The notes under the pieces are model-generated. The model did not search any database. It was not told where the DNA came from and was given only the letters and a program-made list of their open reading frames with translations. From positions 372,001 to 436,000 of the forward strand of contig NZ_CP119520.1 of the NCBI RefSeq assembly GCF_029223865.1: a DNA stretch of 64,000 bases, in the 5' to 3' direction. Source of the stretch: Telluria mixta (lineage in GTDB: Bacteria > Pseudomonadota > Gammaproteobacteria > Burkholderiales > Burkholderiaceae_D). The translations under genes were made by a program, and so were the position numbers. This document shows positions 57,218 through 64,000 of this stretch, piece after piece. Position 1 is the first letter of the stretch. Every line of letters starts with the position of its first letter.

Positions 57218-58606
57218 TTAGACGAGCTTGTAGTACTGCTCCCACTCCCTGCGCGGCGGCATGCCGGCCAGCAGCGCGTTTGCCTGCTTGTGGTTGGTGA
57301 TCTGTTTGGTCGCAGGATCGAAGACGAGCTTCGCGTTGACCCGCTGGGCGATCACGCCGAGCCCCATCGTCTGGCATAGCGGTCCGGCGACGGCAAAGCG
57401 CGAGCGGCAGGTTTCCTCGCCCATGCAGGCCTTCAGGAAATTGGCGAAGTGGTTGGATGGGCTCTTCGGTACGGCAGGGAGCGCGATATCCCGCGCGGCC
57501 TCGCCGACGATCTGGAGTTCAGATCCATGCGAACCACCCTTGAAGGTCAGGCCGTCGCCATAAATGACCTTCCCGGGCGGAAGCACGGCACCGGTGGCGC
57601 TGCCTTTCGATGGCGGCGGCACGCTCGGATCGACGATGGCGGCGCCGAAGTTCTTCGGCAGCGGCGGCAGATTATTTACGCCGTCGTACCAGGTCAGTTC
57701 CAGCGGTGGCAGTGCGCCGCGTTGCGGGAAGCGGAATGCCAGCGTCGACGCCTGCGGAAAGATAAAGGGGCTGTGGCCTTCCAGCCGCACGGCTTCGACT
57801 TCGGTCGGCAGGCCGAGTTGCAGGAATTCGTGGGCGGTATCGAAAATATGCGCGCCCCAGTCGCCCAAGGCACCGTTGCCGTAGTCGAACCAGGAACGCC
57901 AGTCACCGTTGACGTACCCGCGATTGAAATCATGGTAAGGACCGGTCGCGGTCCAGACGTCCCAGTCCAGCGTTGCCGGTACCGGTTGGCGCGGCAGGTA
58001 TCCGGCCACCGTCATGCCGTGCCAGCGGCGCGGATTGTTCATGAACGCCGTGATGGCGCGCACGTTCTTGATGACGCCGGCATCGACCCACGATTTGAAT
58101 TGGAAGTAATTGGCCTCCGAATGGCCCTGGTTGCCCATCTGGGCAGCCACCTTGTACTTGCGCTCGGCCGCCATCATCATGTCGATTTCGCGGAAGCTTT
58201 GCCCCATCGGTTTCTCGCAATAGACATGCTTCCCTTGCGACATGGCCAGCATCGCGATGGGAAAATGCGAGAAATCGGGCGTGGCGATACTGACCGCGTC
58301 GAACTCCTTGCCCATCTTGTCGAACATGCGGCGAAAATCCTGGAAGCGCGGCACATCGGGGAACATCTTGAGGATCTCGACGGTATGCGGCGCGCCCATG
58401 TCGACGTCGCACAGGGCCACGACGTTCGCGAGCCCGGTCGCGTGCAGTTCCTTGATGACCTGGGCGGCGCGATTGCCGATGCCGACGCAGGCCAGGTTGA
58501 CTTTGCCATTGGGTGCCTTGGCGTGCGCCAGCATCGGCGTGGCCATCGCGGCCAATGCGCCCTTGACGATCGTGCGGCGACGGGTAGAGAAAAGCGGCTG
58601 CGACAT
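57218..58606 (-). CDS. Gfo/Idh/MocA-family oxidoreductase with Tat signal
   Basis: This 462-residue protein has a twin-arginine leader (TRRRTIVKG, residues 9-17, then AMATPMLAHA). A Rossmann domain follows (LACVGIGNRAAQVIKE) and the conserved EKPMG and DWGAHIFDT motifs of the Gfo/Idh/MocA family. These NAD(P)-dependent enzymes oxidise or epimerise sugars and inositols; a Tat-exported, cofactor-preloaded form is consistent with periplasmic glucose- or keto-sugar oxidoreductases. It is the last gene of the operon with a second Gfo/Idh/MocA protein, ApbE and DUF1080 (29-bp gap). Confidence 0.87.
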   Translation of the reverse strand: MSQPLFSTRRRTIVKGALAAMATPMLAHAKAPNGKVNLACVGIGNRAAQVIKELHATGLANVVALCDVDMGAPHTVEILKMFPDVPRFQDFRRMFDKMGKEFDAVSIATPDFSHFPIAMLAMSQGKHVYCEKPMGQSFREIDMMMAAERKYKVAAQMGNQGHSEANYFQFKSWVDAGVIKNVRAITAFMNNPRRWHGMTVAGYLPRQPVPATLDWDVWTATGPYHDFNRGYVNGDWRSWFDYGNGALGDWGAHIFDTAHEFLQLGLPTEVEAVRLEGHSPFIFPQASTLAFRFPQRGALPPLELTWYDGVNNLPPLPKNFGAAIVDPSVPPPSKGSATGAVLPPGKVIYGDGLTFKGGSHGSELQIVGEAARDIALPAVPKSPSNHFANFLKACMGEETCRSRFAVAGPLCQTMGLGVIAQRVNAKLVFDPATKQITNHKQANALLAGMPPRREWEQYYKLV

Positions 58607-58635
58607 CGGTGTCTCCTTGTAGTAGTCGGGTGTCG

Positions 58636-59922
58636 TTACTTGTAGCTGCCGGGCCAGGCGATCTCGCGCCCCTCGTCCATGGCCGCCTGCCCCATCAGCG
58701 CGGCGATTCCGGAACGGTAGGCGTGCTCGATCATGTGCGGCATCTGCTGGCCCAGGCGGATCGCGTTGGCGAAGGCGGCCATCGACAGTACGGTGCCATC
58801 GTCGCCGCCCAAGTCGTGCCGCAGCTGTTGTCCGACCTCGCCGGACTTCGCTTCCGGCTTCCAGCTCGGCGCGCCGATCGGCACCGTCTCCGCCTTGCCC
58901 TGCTCGATTTGCGCGACGAGTGCCGCGACGGCGGGCGCCGGGGGCGGCTCCTCCGTGTAAAACCTGCCGCTCTCGCCTTCGATCGTTCCCCTGGGCCCCA
59001 TGATCTGGATTTCCAGCCCGTGGTGGCGGTTGCTGGTGAGCGAGTCGTAGACCAGGGTCACGCCGTCGCGGTAGCGGAACAGCACGTTGACGTTGTCGTA
59101 CACGTCGCGCCCGTCCTTCCAATGATTGACGCTGCCGTAGCCGACGCAGGACAACGGCGCGGCATCGAGATACCAGTTGGCGACCTGCAGGTGATGCGAC
59201 GCCAGCTCCGTCAGCAGGCCGCCGGAACTGGCGCGGTACAGTCGCCAGTTCAGCTTGCGCTCCAGGCGCGGGTCCGGCACCGGACGGCGCCAGTCGTTGT
59301 TGCGGTGCCAGCTGGCGCGGATCTGCGTGATCGGTCCGATGTGTCCCGAGCGCACCAGCTCGTGCGCGTGCAGGAACGTGGCGCTGAACAGGCGCTGGTG
59401 ACCGACCTGGAACACCCGCGGGCTGGCGCTCGCCGCCCGCGCGATCGCCTTGCATTCGTCGACCGTGAGCGCCAGGCTCTTTTCGCAAAACACGTGCTTG
59501 TCCGCCGCGAACGCGGCCAGGCAGATCGGCGCGTGCTGATGCAGGGGCGTGGCAATCACCACGCCGTCGATCCCCGGCATCGCAAGCAGCTTGCGGTAAT
59601 CGCTGAACGCCTTCGGCTTGCCGCACGCTGCCGCCATGGCGTCGTTCAGGTGCGGCGGATAATCGTCGCACAATGCTGCGACTTCGACGCCCGGGGTGCG
59701 CAGCAGGTACTGCAACAGCAGGCTGCCGCGCGACCCCGTGCCGATCACGCCGATGCGCACCCGGTCCGATGGCGCATCGCCCACCGGCTGGGCGCGCAGC
59801 GGCGCCATCCACGGGAGCCCGCTCAGCAAGGAAGAGCCTGCCACCACGCCGGCCACGCGCGCCAGGAAGCGCCGCCGCTCCTGCGCCTCGAGGCGAATGT
59901 CGTCAAGAGGGTTACTGCTCAT
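58636..59922 (-). CDS. Gfo/Idh/MocA-family oxidoreductase with N-terminal export-like signal
   Basis: This 428-residue protein has an Arg-rich N-terminus (ERRRFLARVAGVVAGSSLLSG) that fits a Tat-like leader, a Rossmann motif RIGVIGTGSRGS, and EKSLALTVDE with HQRLFSATF and a C-terminal sugar-binding alpha/beta domain. Substrate unknown; probably a glycoside or keto-sugar. ATG 59922 follows AAGGAATGG and overlaps the ApbE stop by 11 bases. The next gene is the related oxidoreductase, so two paralogues lie in tandem in one operon. Confidence 0.85.
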   Translation of the reverse strand: MSSNPLDDIRLEAQERRRFLARVAGVVAGSSLLSGLPWMAPLRAQPVGDAPSDRVRIGVIGTGSRGSLLLQYLLRTPGVEVAALCDDYPPHLNDAMAAACGKPKAFSDYRKLLAMPGIDGVVIATPLHQHAPICLAAFAADKHVFCEKSLALTVDECKAIARAASASPRVFQVGHQRLFSATFLHAHELVRSGHIGPITQIRASWHRNNDWRRPVPDPRLERKLNWRLYRASSGGLLTELASHHLQVANWYLDAAPLSCVGYGSVNHWKDGRDVYDNVNVLFRYRDGVTLVYDSLTSNRHHGLEIQIMGPRGTIEGESGRFYTEEPPPAPAVAALVAQIEQGKAETVPIGAPSWKPEAKSGEVGQQLRHDLGGDDGTVLSMAAFANAIRLGQQMPHMIEHAYRSGIAALMGQAAMDEGREIAWPGSYK

Positions 59923-60751
59923 ATCGCCATTCCTTTTGTACACGCCAGGCCCCGCCCTCCAGGCCATAGTCGAACGCCACGGCCTGCGCGTCCCGATAGC
60001 GACGCAGCACATCCGCACGGCGCGCTGCCGGGAGCACGAACAGGGCCGTCGACAATGCCTCGGCATCCGCGGCGCCGGGACAAGTGACGGACACGGTCCT
60101 GCAACCGGCCACCGCCTGGCCATTCGTCGGATCGATGATGTGTGTTTCGCCAGGACGATTGCCCGACGTGGACATCGCGCCGTCGCGCAGGTCGAACCTG
60201 TGCAACGACGTCCCGGGCGCGAACATGTGCTCGACGCCGACCGGCCAGCAGTCGCCGGCGGGATGGCTGCCGATCACGGCCACCGAACTCTCCCCGAAAC
60301 TGAGAAAGGCCTGCCCGACGTGTCGATCGAGCAGGAACTGCCTGATCAGGTCGAGTGCGATGCCCTTGCCGATACCGCCCAGGTCGAGTTGCAACCCCGG
60401 CTCGGTGAAGCGTACGGTACGCGCACCAGGATCGAGGTCCAGCTGGTGCATGCCATGGCCGGGACGACCCGCGCCCTGGGCGATGTCGAATGCGCCCCCG
60501 GTCAGGCGGTGATGCCGCATGCATGCGTCCAGGACCGCCCACAGGGCATCGCTCACCGGGACGGCGCCTCGGGCGGCGTTCCGGTTGACCACTGCCAGGT
60601 CGCCAACGGCAACGAAGCGGCTCATGAGCGATTCCTGGTCGCGCAGCAGACCCTGCACCTCGTCCGCAAGCCGCTCGCCGGCCTGGCCTGCCGTGGACGG
60701 CAAGACCATGCTCAGCCGCGTGTTCATCGACGCGAAGGTCCGGTGAAACAT
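59912..60751 (-). CDS. apbE: FAD:protein FMN transferase (ApbE)
   Basis: This 279-residue protein has the ApbE signatures LDLGGIGKGIALD and SSVAVIGS, with the HIIDPTNG motif and the Asp-rich metal site. ApbE attaches FMN covalently to a Ser/Thr in target flavoproteins exported to the periplasm. No target with the D-x-s-(S/T)-G-A-T motif is obvious in neighbouring proteins by eye. It sits second in the operon between DUF1080 and two oxidoreductases. No clear signal peptide is visible. Confidence 0.9.
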   Translation of the reverse strand: MFHRTFASMNTRLSMVLPSTAGQAGERLADEVQGLLRDQESLMSRFVAVGDLAVVNRNAARGAVPVSDALWAVLDACMRHHRLTGGAFDIAQGAGRPGHGMHQLDLDPGARTVRFTEPGLQLDLGGIGKGIALDLIRQFLLDRHVGQAFLSFGESSVAVIGSHPAGDCWPVGVEHMFAPGTSLHRFDLRDGAMSTSGNRPGETHIIDPTNGQAVAGCRTVSVTCPGAADAEALSTALFVLPAARRADVLRRYRDAQAVAFDYGLEGGAWRVQKEWRYEQ

Positions 60752-60759
60752 CGGGTCGC

Positions 60760-61560
60760 TTATTTCCCGTGGAGGTCGCGGATCAGGATATTGCGGAAAG
60801 CAACCTCGTCGCCGTGGTCCTGCAGGAGGATGTGCCCGTCAGCCCATTCGCCGAATCCGGGGATGTCGCGGAACTTGCTGGCGGCGACAGCTTCGCGAAA
60901 GGCGGCCGAGCCGCGCTCGAATTCCACGGTCTTCCTGCCGTTCAGCCAGAACGTGACGGTCTTCCCTTGCGACAGGATACGCACGTGGTTCCACTGGCCG
61001 ACCGGCGCAGGGGTCTTGTCCTTTGCGGCTGGAATGAGGTCGTACAGCGAACCGATGGTCCGGTTGCCGTCGCGTCCCAGTTTGGCATCGGGATGACGCT
61101 CATCGTCCAGCAACTGGAATTCGAGGCCGATCGCCGAACCCACCGCGGCCGGCTTGCCCGTCACTTTGTCGATCGGTGCCAGATTCGGCTGGGTGAAGAT
61201 CTTGACCCCGCTGTTCGCGCCGGGTGTGAGCCGCGCATCCAGCGTGAGCTCGAAATCGGCATAGCGCTTGCGGGTGATGATGTCGCCGCCGCCGCGCGAT
61301 TCCTCGCCACCTTTCCCGGCCACCGTGAGCATGCCGTCGCAGGCCCGCCAGCCTTGTTGCGGGAACCGATCGGATTTCACGCTGCGCCACGCGTCGGTGG
61401 ACGTGCCGTCCCATAAAACGGTCCAGCCTTCCGCTTTTTGCTGGGGCGTCAGCGGCGCTGACCTGGTGACGGCGCACGGCGCGGCTTGCGCGTGGGCGAA
61501 CGACGAGGCGGAACATATCGCGGCGACGAGGATCGCCGGGAGCATTCGGTAGCGGGGCAT
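60760..61560 (-). CDS. DUF1080 (3-keto-disaccharide hydrolase family) secreted protein
   Basis: This 266-residue protein has a signal peptide (to about residue 24, FAHA-QA). The DUF1080 concanavalin-like domain is shown by WTVLWDGTSTDAWRS, FELTLDARLTPGANSGVKI and GQWNHVRI. Members hydrolyse 3-keto-glycosides or bind glycans. The operon partners, two Gfo/Idh/MocA enzymes that could make or use 3-keto sugars, support the 3-keto-glycoside reading. ATG 61560 has GGAG before it; an in-frame ATG 12 bases upstream is less well placed. It is first in the operon, before apbE. Confidence 0.87.
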   Translation of the reverse strand: MPRYRMLPAILVAAICSASSFAHAQAAPCAVTRSAPLTPQQKAEGWTVLWDGTSTDAWRSVKSDRFPQQGWRACDGMLTVAGKGGEESRGGGDIITRKRYADFELTLDARLTPGANSGVKIFTQPNLAPIDKVTGKPAAVGSAIGLEFQLLDDERHPDAKLGRDGNRTIGSLYDLIPAAKDKTPAPVGQWNHVRILSQGKTVTFWLNGRKTVEFERGSAAFREAVAASKFRDIPGFGEWADGHILLQDHGDEVAFRNILIRDLHGK

Positions 61561-61784
61561 TACAGTCTCCATGTGAACGAAACGCTAAACAAATGGTCGC
61601 TGGGCACATGGACACGTGCGGCATATTGACATCCGCCGCGTATGGAATGATTGTTATCGTCCGATGAAACCGAGCAGGGCCGCGAGCACGACGATGCTAC
61701 CCGGCACTCATCCGTTCACTCTATTTCAATAAAATAATTAGAACCAATGTTTTGTGTATATCGAATGGTTCAAAAAAGGTATTG

Positions 61785-63446
61785 TTAGTGGTTCCTGGCC
61801 GCCAGCCACGCTTCCATGTCACCCACGGACAACGGCTTCGAAAAATAATACCCCTGCGCCTCATCGCATCCCCATTCGGCGAGCAGCGCGACGCCCTCTT
61901 CCGATTCGATGCCCTCCGCGACGACGCGATAGCCGAGATCATGCGCCATGCCGATCATCGCCCGCACCAGCTTGCGGTCGCGCTCGCTCGTCGGCAAGTC
62001 CTTGATGAAGGCGCGGTCGATCTTGAGCACGCTGGCCGGCAGCTTTTGCAGGTAGGCCAGGCTGCTGTAGCCGGTGCCGAAATCGTCGATCGCGATCTCG
62101 ATGCCCATGTCGCGCAGCGCGCACAGCTGCTCGATCACGCGGCCGTCGTCCCGTGCGAGGACGCTTTCGGTGAACTCGAGCTCGATCGCGCCGGGCGGCA
62201 CGTCGTGCCGCGCCAGCAGGCGTGCAACGCCGGCCGCGAAGTCGGGCTCCTCGAGGTTCGGCGCGGACACGTTGATCGACACCTTAAGGGAGTGTCCGGC
62301 CCGGCGCCAGCGCGCGACCTGGGCCAGCGCATTGTCCAGCACCCATTGCGTGAGTTCCTGGATATGGGCGGTTTCTTCGACGAGCGGCACGAATTCGGCG
62401 GGCGAGACGGGACCATGATGCGGGTGGCGCCAGCGCAGCAGCGCTTCGGCGCCGCGCGGCCGGCCGGACAGGTCGACGCGCGGCTGGAACATCAGCGCCA
62501 GCTGGTCGTCCGCCCGCAGCGCGTCGGACAGGCTGCCCAAGAGCTGGAAGCGGCGCGCGTGGATACGGTCGTGGTCGGGGTCATAGCTGGCCGTCAGCAC
62601 GCCGTCGTCGCGGGCGTCCTCGGCCGCGTTGTACAGGCGGCGCAGCACGTCGCGCGGCGTCACGTCGGCCGGTTTGAACGTATAGACGCCGATGGCGGGC
62701 ACGGCGCGCACCGGGATGCCGTCGCAGGCTATCGGTTCGCGCAGGTGCAGGTCGAGCCGGCGCGCGGCCGCCTCCCACACGCTCGCGCAGGTTGCGCTCA
62801 GCAGCACCGCGCAGCGCGTCGGGCCGATGTGGTACAGGCACGTGTCCGCGTCGAGGCAGCGGCGGATGGTTTCGGTCGAGCTGTGGATCAGGTTCTCGAC
62901 GAAATTGGCACCGAGCACACGCATCCCCTGGCGCAGCTGGCGCGCGGGCAGCAGCTCGATCAGCAGGGCCGTGTGCTCGGCCTCGGGCTGGCGTCCGGCG
63001 ATGTCGTCCAGGTCGTCGATCAACTGGTATTCGTTCGGATGGCCGCTCACCGGGTGGATGCGGCCGATGCTGTTTTCCAGTTCGATCTGGCTCATCACCA
63101 TCTCGGCCAGGTCCGCCAGCAATTCCGTTTCCTCGGTGCTGAACGTGCGCGGCCGGTTGTCGATCACGCACAGCGTGCCCAGGCTGTAGCCCGTGCGCGT
63201 GATCAAGGGCGCGCCCGCGTACGCGCGCATGCCGCCCTGCTGCACGATGTCGGTATGTTCGAACCGTTCGTCTGCGAGGAGGTCGGACACCGTGTAGACG
63301 CCGTCCGACTGGAAGGCCCAGTGGCATGGCGTCTGTTCGCGCGGCGCTTCCGTCAGGTCAAACCCGACCCGCGATTTGAAGAACTGGCGGTGGCGGTCGG
63401 ACAGCGAGATCGACGAGACCGGCACCCGCAACAGGCGGCTGGCCAT
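61785..63446 (-). CDS. GAF-degenerate GGDEF-EAL protein, 5' end interrupted
   Basis: From ATG 63446 the frame encodes most of a GAF domain (FKSRVGFDLTEAPREQTPC), a degenerate GGDEF domain and an intact EAL domain (AEALLRWRHP, VSINVS, EFTES, IDDFGTGYSSLA, KIDRAFI, AEGIES). It is likely a c-di-GMP phosphodiesterase. The GAF homology continues upstream of that ATG (LAALHNLRLLDTAPNEAYDR), back to an in-frame stop near 63592, and no ATG, GTG or TTG precedes it. The 5' end has therefore probably been removed or frameshifted. A CCCCC run near 63540 and the adjoining TnpB-type element are both suspects. Confidence 0.82.
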   Translation of the reverse strand: MASRLLRVPVSSISLSDRHRQFFKSRVGFDLTEAPREQTPCHWAFQSDGVYTVSDLLADERFEHTDIVQQGGMRAYAGAPLITRTGYSLGTLCVIDNRPRTFSTEETELLADLAEMVMSQIELENSIGRIHPVSGHPNEYQLIDDLDDIAGRQPEAEHTALLIELLPARQLRQGMRVLGANFVENLIHSSTETIRRCLDADTCLYHIGPTRCAVLLSATCASVWEAAARRLDLHLREPIACDGIPVRAVPAIGVYTFKPADVTPRDVLRRLYNAAEDARDDGVLTASYDPDHDRIHARRFQLLGSLSDALRADDQLALMFQPRVDLSGRPRGAEALLRWRHPHHGPVSPAEFVPLVEETAHIQELTQWVLDNALAQVARWRRAGHSLKVSINVSAPNLEEPDFAAGVARLLARHDVPPGAIELEFTESVLARDDGRVIEQLCALRDMGIEIAIDDFGTGYSSLAYLQKLPASVLKIDRAFIKDLPTSERDRKLVRAMIGMAHDLGYRVVAEGIESEEGVALLAEWGCDEAQGYYFSKPLSVGDMEAWLAARNH

Positions 63447-63551
63447 GCGTGTGATGCGGTCGTAGGCTTCGTTCGGCGCGGTATCGAGCAGGCGGAGGTT
63501 GTGCAGCGCGGCCAGGCGCGCCTCTTCATTGGCGGTGAGGGGGTTGCAACA

Positions 63552-63566
63552 GTTCGTTCGGAACTT
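63552..63566. other. Short palindrome at the expected element boundary
   Basis: AGTTC pairs with GAACT around a GTTCG loop, about 100 bp before the TnpB-type gene and just upstream of the GAF-EAL frame. Its position suits the sub-terminal hairpin at the left end of an IS200/IS605-type element, but no matching right end is in the window. Confidence 0.3.
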
Positions 63567-63667
63567 GGCTAGTTTTCTGCGATCTTATGCAAAACAAGCA
63601 AGTTTGTTCGGTTCAGCACGGTTACCAAAGCTCCCGACACCTCGACCAACACCGTTGTAAAAACACA

Positions 63668-64000
63668 ATGCTCGTAGCGCACCGCATCCGGCTGGACCCG
63701 AACAACGTGCAGGCGACCTACTTTGCGCGCGCGGCCGGCACGGCCCGCTTCACCTATAACTGGGCACTGAACGAATGGCGGAAACAGTACGAAGCCTGCA
63801 AAACCGATCCGACGCTGACCAAGCCTTCCGAAGCGGCGTTGCGACGCCTGCTCAACAGCATCAAGCGCGAGCAGTTTCCCTGGATGCTCGATGTCACGAA
63901 GAACGCGCCGCAAATGGCCATCATGCAGCTCGGGCGAGCCTTCGAGAACTTCTTCGCGGGGCGCGCCCGTTACCCGCGGTTCCGCAGGAAAGGACGGGAC
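63668..64000 (+). mobile_element. TnpB/OrfB-type (IS200/IS605) gene, N-terminal part only
   Basis: The visible 111 codons begin MLVAHRIRLDPNNVQA and contain FTYNWALNEWRKQYEA and MQLGRAFENFFAG, which match the N-terminal RuvC-like-nuclease-associated domain of OrfB/TnpB proteins. TnpB is an RNA-guided endonuclease found in IS200/IS605 and IS1341-type elements. The gene continues beyond the right edge, so the catalytic DED residues and the omega-RNA region are not visible. No tnpA gene is in view to its left. ATG 63668 is the start; no strong Shine-Dalgarno is evident. Confidence 0.85.

Noticed and set aside
57218..59812. An 864-residue frame that would fuse the two Gfo/Idh/MocA oxidoreductases
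   Set aside because: The N-terminal half is a different frame of the second oxidoreductase, which has its own start, Rossmann motif and stop; a Tat signal restarts at 58606.

Overview
The window looks like chromosomal DNA of an Oxalobacteraceae betaproteobacterium, most likely Massilia or a close relative. This is inferred from high GC, strong G/C third-position bias, a PEP-CTERM protein, ECF-sigma/FecR/TonB-receptor signalling, a lipase with its own foldase, and many c-di-GMP and sensory proteins. No rRNA or CRISPR array was seen. Two tRNA genes are present: Ser-GGA near 36.5 kb and His-GUG near 48.1 kb.

Layout. Positions 1-8.6 kb carry regulators with small metabolic neighbours: an MBL hydrolase, a GlxA-type AraC regulator, an EamA exporter with a divergent LysR regulator, a large hybrid histidine kinase, an orphan type IV pilin, a tautomerase, an alpha/beta hydrolase and a GNAT acetyltransferase. 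Positions 8.7-21.1 kb hold a Tat-exported PhoX/DUF839 protein with a PEP-CTERM protein, a GntP permease, a PAS-only protein, an orphan FliD, an NTF2-like/cupredoxin/GGDEF-EAL operon, an HDOD protein and an SDR/AraC pair.

Positions 21.1-35.6 kb form the most striking block. A minus-strand run of eight genes, joined by short overlaps at most junctions, encodes an MFS transporter, a beta-lactamase-fold serine hydrolase, an M81 (MlrC-type) metallopeptidase, a DUF1611/DgcN-type protein, a DgcA-type enolase-superfamily epimerase, kynureninase, tryptophan 2,3-dioxygenase and leucyl aminopeptidase. Just upstream lie a TonB receptor with a signalling (STN) domain and a divergent ECF-sigma/FecR pair. 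The order transporter-serine hydrolase-M81 resembles mlrD/mlrB/mlrC of microcystin degraders. Together with D-glutamate and tryptophan catabolic genes, it suggests an inducible pathway that imports and dismantles a peptide containing D-Glu and Trp.

Positions 35.6-56.9 kb carry an HNH protein beside tRNA-Ser, an unusual polysaccharide deacetylase-caspase-EF-hand-TPR fusion, lipase and foldase, acetyl-CoA synthetase, class I fumarase, glutamate racemase, a cation antiporter/YbdK operon, a chemoreceptor and dusA. Right of the 5' end of dusA is an integrase remnant, then a four-gene operon (DUF1080, ApbE and two Gfo/Idh/MocA oxidoreductases with export signals) probably for 3-keto-sugar chemistry. 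Last come a GAF-EAL protein lacking a usable start codon and the N-terminal part of a TnpB-type (IS200/IS605) gene running off the right edge.

A quality warning applies. Four genes (the EamA exporter, the hybrid kinase, the GNAT acetyltransferase and the fecR tail) are each broken by one apparently missing base in a short homopolymer or GC-rich run. They are probably intact in the organism and broken by base-calling, but real decay cannot be excluded from sequence alone.
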